Notes: generated by a model from the sequence alone, not told the origin. DNA of 64,000 nt from Photobacterium lipolyticum (GCF_003026475.1 NZ_PYMC01000001.1:434001-498000), one strand, 5' to 3'. Positions 1-10,005 are shown, counted from the stretch's first letter. A program made the numbers and translations.

Positions 1-54
1 CAGGTGCGGACTTAGCAGCGCATTTAATACAGCTTCCAATTTCAGGTTATTCAT
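1..54 (-). CDS. Start of a Nif3-like (YbgI) dinuclear metal protein, truncated by the window edge
   Basis: Only the first 18 codons are present, reading MNNLKLEAVLNALLSPHL from an ATG at 54-52 with a GGGATC ribosome site just upstream. The pattern resembles the N-terminus of the YbgI/Nif3 family, in which a leading helix precedes a conserved DYCPNGLQ motif that would lie outside the window. YbgI proteins bind two metal ions; their cellular role is poorly settled. The family call rests on a short match and on gene order remembered from Vibrio, so it is tentative. Confidence 0.45.
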   Translation of the reverse strand, partial: MNNLKLEAVLNALLSPHL

Positions 55-117
55 TGTTGATCCCTTTTTCCAGTCACCAATATTATATCAAATCCACTAT
101 CAGCTTATACCAAATAG

Positions 118-146
118 CAAAAAAGCTGCACCGCTGCAGCTTTTTC
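118..146 (-). terminator. Intrinsic terminator downstream of ybfA
   Basis: The stem AAAAAGCTGCA / TGCAGCTTTTT encloses a CCGC loop. On the minus strand the right arm runs into a T tract, so it would end transcription of ybfA before the Nif3-like gene. Confidence 0.8.
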
Positions 147-173
147 AATATATTAGAACAAGTAAGACTCAAA

Positions 174-380
174 TTAGAAAAGCTCTTTAACACCGTGTTC
201 AGTCTGTTTTAACCAAACCGGTTTTGTGCTTGTTTTCAACCAGACACGATGCAGATAACTGTAAAAACGTGATCGTAGTGAGATCGGCAAGAAGACAACA
301 ACCGGGAATGACAGAACCCCGGCAAACACAACGAAAGTACGACGTAATATGATGCTGTAAAGTGGAAATCGAGTGTACAT
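174..380 (-). CDS. ybfA: YbfA-like small membrane protein (DUF2517)
   Basis: This 68-residue protein matches the DUF2517/YbfA family in length and in its conserved C-terminal half, which contains RFYSYLHRVW followed by KTSTKPVWL. The N-terminal half is hydrophobic (about residues 8-33) and likely forms one or two membrane segments. An AGGGGG ribosome site lies 4 bases before the ATG. It diverges from the DUF1853 gene across a gap of about 140 bp. Its molecular function is not known. Confidence 0.85.
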   Translation of the reverse strand: MYTRFPLYSIILRRTFVVFAGVLSFPVVVFLPISLRSRFYSYLHRVWLKTSTKPVWLKQTEHGVKELF

Positions 381-522
381 TTTGCCCCCTGGTAACTGGT
401 CTAACCTGTCATTACTTTAATCCATTTACTGTAATAACACTACGGCACATAGTTCAATTATCGACCATATTGCGCTATTAATAAGAGATATGCCGAGCAA
501 ATAGAAGACACTGAGAGTAAAG

Positions 523-1338
523 ATGTCATTTATTTACAATGATGCAACAACCCACCAGCAATATGAAAGCAACGTCAAGGCGGTATTGCATTGCCCGCCT
601 CTTACTCTCAATATACCTTACCAGGTCGATGAGAAATGGTTTGCGCATTTTAGAAAAAATGCGTTGATACCCGAAGTCACCCCCTATCAAGGAAATAGGC
701 GTCTCGGCTTTTACTACCAATGGTTATGGCAGCAAATCATTGAAGCACATCCCCACTATCAGTTAGTTGCTGAAGAAATCCAGCTCCACTGGCAAAATAA
801 AACCTTAGGGGCGATCGACTTTTTTGTATTGAATCAGCAAACCAACCAACTTGAGCATTGGGAAGTTGCGATTAAATTTTATCTCGCTTATCAGAGACAA
901 TGGCTGGGACCGAATGCGGCCGATCGGCTTGATAAAAAAATAAGCCGGATGGTTGAGCATCAGCTGATGTTGTGTGAGCACCCTGCTTACAAGGAACAAT
1001 TGCAAGATGTGTACGGCCAGCCAAAAGTAAAACGACTGATCATGCAAGGCCGGTTGTTTAGCTCCTATAATGATCGTGAACAGGGATCTGAAATAGCGAT
1101 TAACCCCAACGTATTAACCGGTCGGTGGTGTTTTCATTCTCAATTAAATGAGATCCTGGCTGAGGAAATGCCATTAAAGGCATTGGCTAAACCACAATGG
1201 TTAGCACCGCCACGCTATGATCAGCTGTCAAAACCGTTGGATCTTAACGGGTTGGTTACACCTACTCAAGCGGTATCAGCTGATAACCAGATATGGTTTG
1301 TAATGCCGGATCACTGGCCCGCGCGTAATACCAGTTAA
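523..1338 (+). CDS. DUF1853 family protein
   Basis: The 271-residue product carries the hallmarks of DUF1853: an aromatic-rich N-terminus, a central IDFFVL segment followed by HWEVAIKFYL, and GPNAADRLDKKI. The acidic residue in IDFF followed by E-x3-K in WEVAIK recalls a PD-(D/E)XK nuclease core; that likeness is my inference. There is no signal peptide or membrane segment, so it should be cytoplasmic. A GAGAG ribosome site precedes the ATG. It stands alone, convergent with pgm. No function is assigned to the family as far as I know. Confidence 0.8.
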   Translation: MSFIYNDATTHQQYESNVKAVLHCPPLTLNIPYQVDEKWFAHFRKNALIPEVTPYQGNRRLGFYYQWLWQQIIEAHPHYQLVAEEIQLHWQNKTLGAIDFFVLNQQTNQLEHWEVAIKFYLAYQRQWLGPNAADRLDKKISRMVEHQLMLCEHPAYKEQLQDVYGQPKVKRLIMQGRLFSSYNDREQGSEIAINPNVLTGRWCFHSQLNEILAEEMPLKALAKPQWLAPPRYDQLSKPLDLNGLVTPTQAVSADNQIWFVMPDHWPARNTS

Positions 1339-1364
1339 TACCAAATCCATAAGCCCTAGTCATA

Positions 1365-1403
1365 AAAAAACGCCCTCTATATATTCAATATAAGGGCGTT
1401 TTT
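1365..1403. terminator. Bidirectional terminator between the DUF1853 gene and pgm
   Basis: AAAAACGCCCT and AGGGCGTTTTT form an 11-bp inverted repeat around an AT-rich loop. T tracts follow on both strands, fitting a shared terminator for two convergent genes. Confidence 0.85.
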
Positions 1404-1455
1404 ATACTCGCAGTGCTTAATTACGAGCACATCATAGTAATTGCTTCACACTCAA

Positions 1456-3102
1456 TTACAATCCAGCATCAGCAAAGACTTTACTGACAATTTCTTGTGC
1501 TTCTTTTTCAATAAGGCTCAAGTGCTCCTTACCCTTAAAGCTTTCACAATAAATCTTGTAAATGTCTTCCGTACCTGACGGACGAGCAGCAAACCAGCCG
1601 TTATCAGTCGTGACTTTCAGACCACCAATCGCCGCACCGTTGCCTGGCGCATGCGTCAGGCGTGCAGTAATGACATCACCCGCTAACGTTTCAGCGGCAA
1701 CCATCTCAGGAGACAGCTTACTCAGTACCGCTTTCTGCTCACCATTAGCAACCGCTTGCAGACGGTTATACTCAGAGGCACCATGCTTAGCAGCAAGTTC
1801 TTCGTAGTATTGTTGCGGGTTCTTACCCGTTACCGCCGTAATTTCTGCCGCAAGCAGACACAGAAGAATACCGTCTTTATCTGTTGACCATGGCGAACCG
1901 TTCATACGCAGGAACGAAGCGCCGGCACTTTCTTCACCACCGAAACCAAGCTTGCCAGAATACAAACCATCAACAAACCATTTGAAACCAACTGGCACTT
2001 CACACAGTTCACGGCCAAGATCTGCCACAACACGGTCGATCAGTGCACTTGAAACTAAGGTTTTACCAACGGCAACATCCTGACTCCATTCAGGGCGATG
2101 GCGGTACAGGTAATCGATACACACAGCCAAGAAATGGTTAGGATTCATCAGACCAGCCGGGGTTACAATACCGTGGCGATCATAATCAGGGTCGTTACCA
2201 AACGCTAAATCGTAATTGTCTTTATGCGCAAGAAGACCGGCCATTGCGTATGGTGAAGAACAATCCATACGTACCACACCATCTTTGTCGAGAGACATAA
2301 AACGGAATGAAGGATCGATAGACTCATCAACCAATGTCAGATCAAGACCATAATGTGTCGCAATTTGACGCCAGTATTCGATACCGGAACCACCAAGCGG
2401 ATCAACACCAATTTTCAGATTCGCTTTTTGGATCGCAGCCATGTCGATAACATTTACCAGGTCGTCAACATAAGGAGCAACAAGCTCTTTCTCGACAACC
2501 AGATCGCTGGCAAAAGCATCTTGAATAGAGACGCGCTTAACATCCACCAGGCCATTGGCAATGATTTCATTGGCGCGCTTTTCAATGGCAGAAGTCAGCT
2601 CACCTTCCGCAGGACCACCATGCACAGGGTTGTACTTAATACCACCGTCTTGAGGCGGATTGTGAGATGGCGTGATCACAATACCATCAGCTTTATCAGC
2701 ATTTGCCGCGTTATGGCAAAGAATGGCGTGGGAAACACCTGGGGTTGGGGTATAACCTTTACCTTCCTGAATCACAACTTTGACATTGTTAGCAACCAGT
2801 ACTTCTAAGGTAGAAGTAAATGCTGGCTCTGATAATGCGTGGGTATCTTTACCTAAGAAAAGTGGACCAGTTACACCATTTTCAGCACGCACTTCAGCAA
2901 CCGCCTGAGCAATAGCCCAGATATGATGCTGGTTAAACGTCCCTTTATCAGCCGTTCCACGATGACCAGAAGTACCAAAGGCAACTTGCTGCTGTGGATT
3001 TGAAGCACTCGGCTCAATGAGAAAATAGTTTGCAACTAATGCAGGGATATTGTGCATATCTTCTTGCTGAGCGCGTTGGCCAGCACGAGGATGGATCGCC
3101 AT
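1456..3102 (-). CDS. pgm: Phosphoglucomutase
   Basis: Interconverts glucose-1-phosphate and glucose-6-phosphate in the cytoplasm, feeding glycogen and UDP-glucose synthesis. The 548-residue product has the N-terminal TSGHRGT motif, the active-site TPSHNPP loop with the phosphorylated Ser at residue 146, the metal-binding DPDYDRHG loop and the phosphate-binding [10 protein letters not shown] near the C-terminus. Length equals that of the E. coli family member. I start at the internal ATG of MAIHPRAG because an AAGGAT ribosome site precedes it and the family begins there; an upstream ATG would add 9 residues. It lies 35 bases after seqA, as in the seqA-pgm operon of enterics. Confidence 0.97.
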   Translation of the reverse strand: MAIHPRAGQRAQQEDMHNIPALVANYFLIEPSASNPQQQVAFGTSGHRGTADKGTFNQHHIWAIAQAVAEVRAENGVTGPLFLGKDTHALSEPAFTSTLEVLVANNVKVVIQEGKGYTPTPGVSHAILCHNAANADKADGIVITPSHNPPQDGGIKYNPVHGGPAEGELTSAIEKRANEIIANGLVDVKRVSIQDAFASDLVVEKELVAPYVDDLVNVIDMAAIQKANLKIGVDPLGGSGIEYWRQIATHYGLDLTLVDESIDPSFRFMSLDKDGVVRMDCSSPYAMAGLLAHKDNYDLAFGNDPDYDRHGIVTPAGLMNPNHFLAVCIDYLYRHRPEWSQDVAVGKTLVSSALIDRVVADLGRELCEVPVGFKWFVDGLYSGKLGFGGEESAGASFLRMNGSPWSTDKDGILLCLLAAEITAVTGKNPQQYYEELAAKHGASEYNRLQAVANGEQKAVLSKLSPEMVAAETLAGDVITARLTHAPGNGAAIGGLKVTTDNGWFAARPSGTEDIYKIYCESFKGKEHLSLIEKEAQEIVSKVFADAGL

Positions 3103-3137
3103 TAACTTATCCTTGTAAACGAAAGGCATATTGCCTG

Positions 3138-3686
3138 TTATATTTCACCGCACACTTTTTCGATAATGTCAGCATTAAAGCTCATTTTGGCCATAAACTG
3201 ATCAACCATCTGCCGTTTGCGATCTGTATTGGTATTCGTGATCACCCAGAAAGGAGTCTCTGGAATAACTTTCGGCTTGGTCGTTTTACCACTCGCAAGT
3301 AAAGTTTCTTCGTTATCAGCAAAGTAAACGCGGGTACGACCCTTAATCGAAGCAGCTTCGATAAAGCCTTCCGGATCGATGCGATAAAGTGAAGACAAGA
3401 TCAGCATAAAACGGCCTATGGCTTTCTCTTGTGCCGCAAATTCATCAGAAATAAGCAAAGATCGCATTTCTTTCACTCGATCTATTCTTGGCTCATTACC
3501 TGCGTCTTTGCTTACCACAATACCTTTAGGACGCACAGGCAGCACAACCTCACGCTGTTGTTCTTCAGTCATCAATAGTAAACGACGCAAAATATCGGAT
3601 GCGCTTTCCCCGATATGCTGGGTTTGACTGGCAATATAACGATATAGCTCTTCGTCTACTTCAATAGTCTTCATCGTAGTGTTCAT
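3138..3686 (-). CDS. seqA: Replication initiation negative modulator SeqA
   Basis: SeqA binds hemimethylated GATC sites and sequesters oriC and new DNA behind the fork. The N-terminal oligomerisation helix-turn ([30 protein letters not shown]) and the C-terminal DNA-binding domain (ending [18 protein letters not shown] and the [10 protein letters not shown] segment) are intact at about the standard length. The listed ATG has a GGA ribosome site at normal spacing; the common family start MKTIEV is 4 codons further in and lacks one. It is the first gene of a seqA-pgm operon and diverges from ybfF. Confidence 0.96.
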   Translation of the reverse strand: MNTTMKTIEVDEELYRYIASQTQHIGESASDILRRLLLMTEEQQREVVLPVRPKGIVVSKDAGNEPRIDRVKEMRSLLISDEFAAQEKAIGRFMLILSSLYRIDPEGFIEAASIKGRTRVYFADNEETLLASGKTTKPKVIPETPFWVITNTNTDRKRQMVDQFMAKMSFNADIIEKVCGEI

Positions 3687-3778
3687 TATCGTTCCGTTTA
3701 AAAATCACGGTGCGATTATAACGTGAACCGGGGTTATACTCTACGGTAAATACCACACCTAATAAGAGAAAATAACCA

Positions 3779-4543
3779 GTGAATCTTCATTATCGTGTTG
3801 AAGGCCAAGGTGATACGATCATTTTGATCCATGGTTTGTTTGGCAGTTCAGATAATCTGGGGCTGCTCGCCAGGACATTGAAAGATAATTACAAAGTGAT
3901 CAGCATCGATCTCCGTAATCATGGTAAATCCCCTCACACTCAAACATTTACCTATCATGAAATGGCTAACGATATCTTAACCGTTGTTGAACAGTTAGAT
4001 ATAGAGCTTTTCTCAGTGATAGGACATTCAATGGGCGGCAAGGTTGCGATGGCGCTGACGGCATTAGCAGCAGCACGGATGAATCATCTTATCGTGCTTG
4101 ATATCGCGCCTGTTCATTATCTGGTACATCGCCATCAAAATGTCTTTGCCGGTCTGCGTGAAGTGGCAAATCGGACGGTGAGTAACCGCAGTGAAGCTGA
4201 GACCTACCTGGCCCAGCATATTATCGAGCCGGGTGTTCGTCAGTTTTTGCTGAAATCTTTTGCTAAAAGCGAAAACGTTTACCGCTGGCGCTTTAATGTA
4301 GAAGGATTAATTGCCAATTACGACACCATTATGGGTTGGGATGAGCTACCACCGTTTCAAGGGAAGACTTTATTCATCAAAGGTCAAGGATCTGAATACA
4401 TTTTACCGGAACACCGCGAAGCGATTACGAAGCAATTTCCGCAGGCAAAAGCCCATATGGTGGCAAATACCGGCCACTGGCTGCATGCCGAAAAACCAGA
4501 AACCGTGAATCGGATCATTCTCACCTTTTTACAGCGCCCTTAA
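3779..4543 (+). CDS. ybfF: YbfF-type alpha/beta hydrolase (esterase)
   Basis: A 254-residue alpha/beta hydrolase. Visible landmarks are the oxyanion-hole segment LIHGLFGSSDN (residues 17-27), the nucleophile elbow GHSMGG and the catalytic His in NTGHWLHAE near the C-terminus. YbfF of E. coli hydrolyses acyl-CoA and short esters; the natural substrate is not certain. It starts at GTG with an AAGAGA site upstream. It diverges from seqA, as in enterics. Confidence 0.92.
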   Translation: MNLHYRVEGQGDTIILIHGLFGSSDNLGLLARTLKDNYKVISIDLRNHGKSPHTQTFTYHEMANDILTVVEQLDIELFSVIGHSMGGKVAMALTALAAARMNHLIVLDIAPVHYLVHRHQNVFAGLREVANRTVSNRSEAETYLAQHIIEPGVRQFLLKSFAKSENVYRWRFNVEGLIANYDTIMGWDELPPFQGKTLFIKGQGSEYILPEHREAITKQFPQAKAHMVANTGHWLHAEKPETVNRIILTFLQRP

Positions 4544-4596
4544 CGTTACAGTCATGTTATAGTCTGCACTTACCTCAGATATGGTCAGGAGAAAGT

Positions 4597-4818
4597 ATGC
4601 TGTATGAATATATGAATTTGCTTGAATCTATCGGGCTAGATTTGTTATTTGCCGCAATCTTCTTCTTTATCGGCATGGCCATCAAAGATGTCTTGAAACA
4701 AGGTAACGTCCCGCCATTTGGTCGCAAGGTTGTTTGGCTGGTGCTATTTTTAGGCTGTACTGGCTTTATCACTAAAGGTCTCATCCAGCTTATCTGGGAA
4801 GGTACTGGGCTGAGTTAA
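4597..4818 (+). CDS. DUF2788 small membrane protein
   Basis: A 73-residue protein with two predicted membrane helices (about residues 14-31 and 46-65) separated by a short charged loop containing KQGNVPPFGRK. This fits DUF2788, a family I know from Vibrionaceae next to ybfF. An AGGAGA ribosome site is well placed before the ATG. Function is unknown. Confidence 0.8.
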   Translation: MLYEYMNLLESIGLDLLFAAIFFFIGMAIKDVLKQGNVPPFGRKVVWLVLFLGCTGFITKGLIQLIWEGTGLS

Positions 4819-5048
4819 AATCTGAAGGCCAGATGTTCACGAACAGCAATGATTTTCTTTGTAAATCTGGGGGCAACTCTAATCTGATTGACGTAAATCG
4901 TGCATACCGAAATTGTTTCAGCGCACAATAGCTATGCCCTCAACAATTTAACTCGCGATCAAACGACTGATGCAACGCTGAGTTGTTCACTTAATTAGTG
5001 AGATCGGTATAATAACGGCCAATAATTAATATACGGGTAATCTCTACT

Positions 5049-5576
5049 ATGGCGAGTGTAGGAATCTTCTTTGGTAGCGACACAGGTAATACCGAAGCTG
5101 TCGCGAAAATGATTCAGAAACAACTAGGCAAAAACCTTGTTGAAGTAAAAGATATCGCGAAAAGCAGCAAAGAAGATATCGATAATTTTGATCTACTGCT
5201 TCTCGGTATCCCAACGTGGTACTACGGTGAAGCACAATGTGATTGGGATGACTTCTTCCCTGAGCTTGAAAGTATTGATTTCTCTACCAAACTTGTCGCT
5301 ATTTTTGGTTGTGGTGATCAGGAAGATTACGCAGAATACTTCTGTGATGCCATGGGTACTGTTCGTGATATCGTGGAAGCGCGCGGCGCAACGATTGTTG
5401 GCCACTTCCCAACAGATGGCTTTGAATTTGAAGCCTCTAAAGCTTTGGTTGACGACAACACCTTTGTCGGCCTATGTATTGATGAAGATCGCCAGCCAGA
5501 GCTAACTGAAGAACGCGTTGAAAAATGGGTTAAGCAAATTTACGAAGAAATGTGCCTTGCTGAATTAGCAGACTAA
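5049..5576 (+). CDS. fldA: Flavodoxin
   Basis: A long-chain flavodoxin of 175 residues carrying FMN as a one-electron carrier. The phosphate-binding loop FGSDTGNTE sits at residues 8-16. FMN-stacking aromatics are in PTWYYGE and in the GDQEDYAEYF loop. In gammaproteobacteria FldA feeds electrons to enzymes such as biotin synthase and methionine synthase and substitutes for ferredoxin under iron limitation. It lies upstream of fur, the order seen in E. coli, here with its own terminator between. The C-terminus is acidic, as usual. Confidence 0.96.
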   Translation: MASVGIFFGSDTGNTEAVAKMIQKQLGKNLVEVKDIAKSSKEDIDNFDLLLLGIPTWYYGEAQCDWDDFFPELESIDFSTKLVAIFGCGDQEDYAEYFCDAMGTVRDIVEARGATIVGHFPTDGFEFEASKALVDDNTFVGLCIDEDRQPELTEERVEKWVKQIYEEMCLAELAD

Positions 5577-5615
5577 TTCGTAGCCGTTTATCCCCAAACC
5601 TCTTCGATTATAATG

Positions 5616-5641
5616 AAACGCGCCAACCAGGCGCGTTTTTT
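5616..5641 (+). terminator. Intrinsic terminator of fldA
   Basis: A perfect 9-bp stem AAACGCGCC / GGCGCGTTT around an AACCA loop, followed by a T tract on the plus strand. Confidence 0.9.
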
Positions 5642-5859
5642 CTACTTCTCGACCAACTATTTTCCTCATCCTCCAAACCGGCTCCCTCATCTCCAGACTC
5701 TTCCTGCCGGCTATAATGTGTTTTTTTCGAATATACCGTCTCCGTTTAACTTATTAGGTTACTTATCCATGCATATCGATGAAAAGCACATACAAATACC
5801 CAACATTTTCATAAACTAAAGAAAAATTACATATCTCATAGATTCATTTCTTATTAAGG

Positions 5860-5888
5860 TTTATTGTTACTCTGTCGTCACTTATAAT
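5860..5888 (+). promoter_or_regulatory. Likely fur promoter
   Basis: TATAAT at 5883-5888 is a consensus -10 box; at 17-bp spacing lies a weak TTTATT -35. It lies about 60 bases before the fur start. The rest of the 370-bp fldA-fur gap, after the fldA terminator, is pyrimidine- then AT-rich and shows no gene I can support. Confidence 0.5.
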
Positions 5889-5947
5889 GAACAGATATGC
5901 GAAAGACTATCTCAGCGTGTTTTGCGGATAGCCAACAGGAAACTCGA

Positions 5948-6394
5948 ATGTCAGATAATAATCAAGCGCTTAAGCAAGCAGGCTTAAAAGTTACACTTCC
6001 TCGTCTTAAGATCTTGGAAGTGCTACAACAACCTGACTGCCAACATATTAGTGCTGAAGATTTGTATAAAAAATTGATCGATATTGGTGAAGAAATTGGC
6101 TTGGCGACGGTTTACCGCGTACTAAACCAATTTGATGATGCGGGCATTGTAACGCGCCACCACTTCGAAGGCGGCAAATCTGTTTTCGAATTAGCGACTC
6201 AACATCATCACGACCACCTGGTTTGTCTGGATTGTGGCAAAGTTATCGAGTTTTCTGATGAAATCATCGAACAACGTCAAAAAGAAATCGCTGCTAGTTT
6301 TAATGTCCGCCTGACTAACCATAGCCTGTATCTATATGGTAACTGCATGGACGGTGATTGTAATGAAGATCCAAGCCTGCATAACGGCAAATAA
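5948..6394 (+). CDS. fur: Ferric uptake regulator Fur
   Basis: Iron-responsive repressor of 148 residues. The N-terminal winged helix contains GLKVTLPRLKILEVL and GLATVYRVLNQF. The C-terminal dimerisation and metal domain has HHHDH at 86-90, the structural C-x2-C pair at 93 and 96, and a second C-x4-C pair at 133 and 138. The start is the ATG of MSDNNQALK, which has an AGGA site at good spacing; an upstream in-frame ATG lacks family support. Its presumed targets in this window, such as fldA, were not checked for Fur boxes beyond a visual scan. Confidence 0.97.
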   Translation: MSDNNQALKQAGLKVTLPRLKILEVLQQPDCQHISAEDLYKKLIDIGEEIGLATVYRVLNQFDDAGIVTRHHFEGGKSVFELATQHHHDHLVCLDCGKVIEFSDEIIEQRQKEIAASFNVRLTNHSLYLYGNCMDGDCNEDPSLHNGK

Positions 6395-6442
6395 GATCTT
6401 CTGCCAACAAGGCTCTCACTGCTAGTCTGACTACCCATCAAT

Positions 6443-6468
6443 AAAAACCAGCCAATTGGCTGGTTTTT
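6443..6468. terminator. Bidirectional terminator between fur and glnS
   Basis: A perfect palindrome, AAAAACCAGCC / GGCTGGTTTTT with central AATT, giving T tracts on both strands between two convergent genes. Confidence 0.9.
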
Positions 6469-6489
6469 ATTTGGTCATTGTAACTGGCT

Positions 6490-8154
6490 TTAGTCGCCAA
6501 TCTTAGCCCAAGTATCACGCAGACCTACGGTACGGTTGAATACAAGATTCTCAGCTGAAGAATCTTTGTTATCCGCACAGAAGTAGCCCATACGTTCGAA
6601 CTGGAACGCTTTTTCAGCTTTCGCAGTCTTCAGGCTCGGTTCAACAAAACCTTGCATCACGGTGAGTGACTCAGGGTTAATAACCGATACAAAGTCATCT
6701 TCTGCCGCAGGGTTTGGTACTGTAAACAGGCGATCGTACAGGCGAATTTCTGCTGGAATACCTGCCTCTGCAGATACCCAATGAATAACACCTTTCACTT
6801 TGCGGCCGTCTGTTGGGTTTTGGCCCAATGTCTCGTTATCGTAGGTACAGAAAATGGTAGTAATATTACCTTCCGCATCTTTTTCGATACGCTCAGCTTT
6901 AATCACATAGGCACCACGTAATCGCACTTCTTTACCTAATACCAGACGCTTGTACTTCTTGTTCGCTTCTTCGCGGAAATCTTCACGCTCAATCCAAACT
7001 TCACGGGTGAAAGGGACTTCACGCGTGCCCATTTCTGGTTTGTTTGGGTGATTGCTTACGGTTAATGTTTCAGCATCGCCGGTAAAGTTTTCAATCACAA
7101 GTTTCACAGGATCAAGAACAGCCATTGCACGTGGTGCATTTTCGTTCAGATCGTCACGAATACAAGATTCTAATGAACCCATTTCAATGGTGTTTTCTTG
7201 CTTCGTTACACCGATTCGCTTACAGAATTCGCGAATTGAAGCAGAAGTGAAACCACGACGACGCAGGCCAGAAATCGTTGGCATACGAGGATCATCCCAA
7301 CCTGAAACCAGTTTATCCGTCACCAGCTGGTTGAGCTTGCGTTTTGACATTACCGTGTACTCAAGGTTCAGGCGGCTGAACTCGTACTGATGTGGCTTGC
7401 AGTCAATAGTGATGTTGTCCAGTACCCAATCGTATAAACGGCGGTTATCCATAAACTCAAGCGTACAGATAGAGTGCGTAATACCTTCCAGCGCATCTGA
7501 AATACAGTGCGTGAAGTCGTACATAGGATAGATGCACCACTTGTCACCCGTCTGGTGGTGGTTGGCAAAACGCACACGGTAGATAACCGGATCTCGCATT
7601 ACCATAAACGGTGATGCCATATCGATTTTCGCACGAAGACACATTTTACCTTCTTCGATTTCGCCGTTCTTCATCTTTTCGAACTGCTGAAGGTTCTCTT
7701 CTACGCTACGATCGCGGTATGGACTATTTTTACCAGGCTCTGTCAAGTTGCCACGGTATTCACGCATTTGCTCGGGACTTAGCTCATCAACATACGCTAA
7801 GCCTTTATTAATTAATTCAATAGCGAACCCGTATAGCTTGTCGAAATAGTTTGATGAGTAACAAATCTCACCGCTCCATTCAAAGCCCAACCAGTTAACA
7901 TCGTTCTTAATAGACTCAACGTATTCGATGTCTTCTTTCTCAGGGTTAGTATCATCAAAACGAAGATTACATTGTCCCTGATAGTCCTGAGCAATACCGA
8001 AGTTCAAACAAATTGATTTAGCATGACCGATATGCAGGTAACCATTGGGCTCCGGCGGGAATCGGGTATGTACGCTTGTATGTTTGCCACTTGCTAAATC
8101 CGCATCAATAATCTGGCGGATAAAGTTAGTTGGACGAGCTTCAGAATCACTCAT
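6490..8154 (-). CDS. glnS: Glutaminyl-tRNA synthetase
   Basis: Class I aminoacyl-tRNA synthetase that charges tRNA-Gln. The 554-residue protein has the HIGH signature within [14 protein letters not shown], the second signature as VMSKRKL, and the family N-terminus [12 protein letters not shown]; the C-terminal anticodon-binding barrels extend to the end. The start is the ATG of MSDSEARP, 8 bases after a GAGG site. It is a single gene with a terminator on its 3' side. Confidence 0.97.
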   Translation of the reverse strand: MSDSEARPTNFIRQIIDADLASGKHTSVHTRFPPEPNGYLHIGHAKSICLNFGIAQDYQGQCNLRFDDTNPEKEDIEYVESIKNDVNWLGFEWSGEICYSSNYFDKLYGFAIELINKGLAYVDELSPEQMREYRGNLTEPGKNSPYRDRSVEENLQQFEKMKNGEIEEGKMCLRAKIDMASPFMVMRDPVIYRVRFANHHQTGDKWCIYPMYDFTHCISDALEGITHSICTLEFMDNRRLYDWVLDNITIDCKPHQYEFSRLNLEYTVMSKRKLNQLVTDKLVSGWDDPRMPTISGLRRRGFTSASIREFCKRIGVTKQENTIEMGSLESCIRDDLNENAPRAMAVLDPVKLVIENFTGDAETLTVSNHPNKPEMGTREVPFTREVWIEREDFREEANKKYKRLVLGKEVRLRGAYVIKAERIEKDAEGNITTIFCTYDNETLGQNPTDGRKVKGVIHWVSAEAGIPAEIRLYDRLFTVPNPAAEDDFVSVINPESLTVMQGFVEPSLKTAKAEKAFQFERMGYFCADNKDSSAENLVFNRTVGLRDTWAKIGD

Positions 8155-8252
8155 CAATTAGACCTCGTGTGCTTACAGGATTTTAGAACTCACTATGATC
8201 CATAAATATGGGTCACTACTCAACAAATAGTATGCATTGTTTATCGATATGT

Positions 8253-8280
8253 ATAAAAAAACCCCGCAAAAGCGGGGTTA
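8253..8280 (-). terminator. Strong intrinsic terminator 230 bases downstream of nagE
   Basis: AACCCCGC / GCGGGGTT with a 4-base loop is followed on the minus strand by seven T residues. It faces the nagE direction of transcription, not glnS. Confidence 0.9.
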
Positions 8281-8511
8281 CGTATGCCCAAACCACTTCA
8301 AGGTGCCATGGTCAGCACCTTGGCGTGCTATGGGGATCAATTTTATGGCCCCAAATCAGGTACCAAACAACAACATTCCACTCGGCAATTCACCGTTAAG
8401 GGTTGAGACTACAACAGCAGCTTCTTGATAAGCTCTTATTAAGAAGCAGGCTCCCAATCGGGAGCCAGCTATTACATTGTTACTAACTCTTTAATTACTA
8501 CAAAAATCGAG
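8253..8511 (-). ncRNA. Structured nagE 3' region, possible small RNA
   Basis: The 357-bp gap between glnS and nagE holds no supportable gene. On the minus strand, after the nagE stop, come a perfect 7-bp hairpin GGCTCCC-GATT-GGGAGCC (plus-strand positions about 8449-8466), an imperfect hairpin with 7-bp GCTTCTT / AAGAAGC arms (about 8419-8446), a G/T-rich single-stranded stretch containing TGTTGTTGTTTGG, and then the strong terminator. This is the architecture of a 3'-UTR-derived Hfq-binding small RNA. No known RNA family was recognised, so this is inference. Confidence 0.4.
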
Positions 8512-10005
8512 TTATTTAGGCAGTCTTACAGAAGTTAGGTCTTCTGATGCCGGGATTTTTTTCATTTCGCCAGCTACGATTTCGGCTAGTGGGCCCAGGA
8601 TAACCTGCAGGTTATTTGAACCTAGTTTAACCACACCCATTGCACCTAACGCTTTCAGCGTCTTCTCATTAGCAAGAGTGCTGTCTTTCAGAGTAAGACG
8701 TAGACGCGTAATACAGGCATCGATGTTATCCAGGTTGCTGTGACCACCAAGCGCTTTCAGGTATTGCTTAGCCAGTAAACCGGTTTCTTTTGAACCGGTA
8801 ATGCCACTTTCTTCAACATCGTCATCTTCACGACCTGGAGTCTTCAGGTTGAACTTAATGATGACAGTGCGGAAGATTACGTAGTATAGGCCGAAGAATA
8901 CCAGACCTTGTACAATCAGCATGTACCAGTTAACAGCTAGTGGGTTACGGCTAGAAAGAACCATATCGACTAGGCCAGCAGAGAAGCCGAAACCAGCAAT
9001 CCACTGCATTGATGCCGCAATATATACAGACAGACCAGCAAGTGCTGCGTGAACTACGTATAGAGCAGGTGCAAGAAACATGAAGGCAAATTCTAGCGGC
9101 TCAGTCACACCGGTGAAGAATGATGCAAAACCAGCAGCAATCATGATAGATGCAACTTTTTCTTTGTTCTTCGCCTTAGCCGTATGGTACATCGCAAGTG
9201 CAGCACCTGGCAGACCAAACATCATGATTGGGAAGAAACCAGCCTGGTACATACCTGTAACACCTACAGTTGCAGTACCTTCAGCTAGAGATTTCGCGCC
9301 GCCAAGGAAGTTAGGAATATCGTTGATACCAGCCACATCAAACCAGAATACGGAGTTCAGAGCGTGGTGCAGACCAACAGGAATTAACAGACGGTTAAAG
9401 AATGCATAGATACCCGCGCCCGCTTCGCCCATACCCTGGATACCTTCACCGAAGCTTACCAGTGAACCGTAAACAGCAGGCCAAACGTACATCAGAACAA
9501 AAGCAATAAAGATACCAGCGAAAGACGTCAGAATAGGAATCAGACGTTTACCACTGAAGAACGCCAGTGCTTTGTGCAATTCAACGTGTGAGTAGCGGTT
9601 ATAAAGTTCAGCAGAAATGATACCGACAAGGATACCGACAAACTGGTTTTCAATCTTACCAAATGCCGCCGGCACGGCACTTGGGTCGATACCTTGGATC
9701 TGCGCTACCACACCAGGCGAACAAAGTGTTGTTACAACCAGATAACCCACAAAACCAGACAATGCCGCTGCACCGTCCTTATCTTTAGACATACCATAAG
9801 CAACACCGATGGCGAACAGTACAGACATGTGACCAATAATTGCTTCACCAGCTTTGATCAAAAATGCAGCTAAAGCGCTGTTTGCACCCCAGCCAGTTGG
9901 ATCCATCCAGTAACCAATACCCATTAAAATTGCGGCGGCAGGCAGAGTGGCGACTGGCACCATCAACGCTTTACCTACTTTTTGAAAATACCCAAGAATA
10001 TTCAC
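8512..10005 (-). CDS. nagE: PTS N-acetylglucosamine transporter, EIICB
   Basis: Inner-membrane permease that imports GlcNAc and phosphorylates it to GlcNAc-6-P. The EIIC domain (about residues 1-380) is a multi-helix glucose-family module with the conserved RLLIPVGLHHALN and GVTEPLEFAF segments. The EIIB domain follows a linker, with the phosphorylated Cys431 in NIDACITRLRL. Unlike E. coli NagE there is no EIIA domain, so phosphate must come from a separate glucose-type EIIA (Crr). It starts at GTG behind an AGGGGG site. It diverges from nagBAC and shares its operators. Confidence 0.95.
   Translation of the reverse strand: MNILGYFQKVGKALMVPVATLPAAAILMGIGYWMDPTGWGANSALAAFLIKAGEAIIGHMSVLFAIGVAYGMSKDKDGAAALSGFVGYLVVTTLCSPGVVAQIQGIDPSAVPAAFGKIENQFVGILVGIISAELYNRYSHVELHKALAFFSGKRLIPILTSFAGIFIAFVLMYVWPAVYGSLVSFGEGIQGMGEAGAGIYAFFNRLLIPVGLHHALNSVFWFDVAGINDIPNFLGGAKSLAEGTATVGVTGMYQAGFFPIMMFGLPGAALAMYHTAKAKNKEKVASIMIAAGFASFFTGVTEPLEFAFMFLAPALYVVHAALAGLSVYIAASMQWIAGFGFSAGLVDMVLSSRNPLAVNWYMLIVQGLVFFGLYYVIFRTVIIKFNLKTPGREDDDVEESGITGSKETGLLAKQYLKALGGHSNLDNIDACITRLRLTLKDSTLANEKTLKALGAMGVVKLGSNNLQVILGPLAEIVAGEMKKIPASEDLTSVRLPK

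Noticed and set aside
2353-2808. Open frame of 151 codons antisense to pgm
   Set aside because: No ribosome site, no family match and full overlap with a secure housekeeping gene; a shadow frame.
3103-3129. Upstream start for pgm adding 9 residues
   Set aside because: The internal ATG has the ribosome site AAGGAT and matches the family N-terminus.
8281-8460. Identity of the nagE 3' region as GcvB or Spot 42
   Set aside because: The G/U-rich stretch recalls GcvB, but location and overall sequence do not match either RNA.
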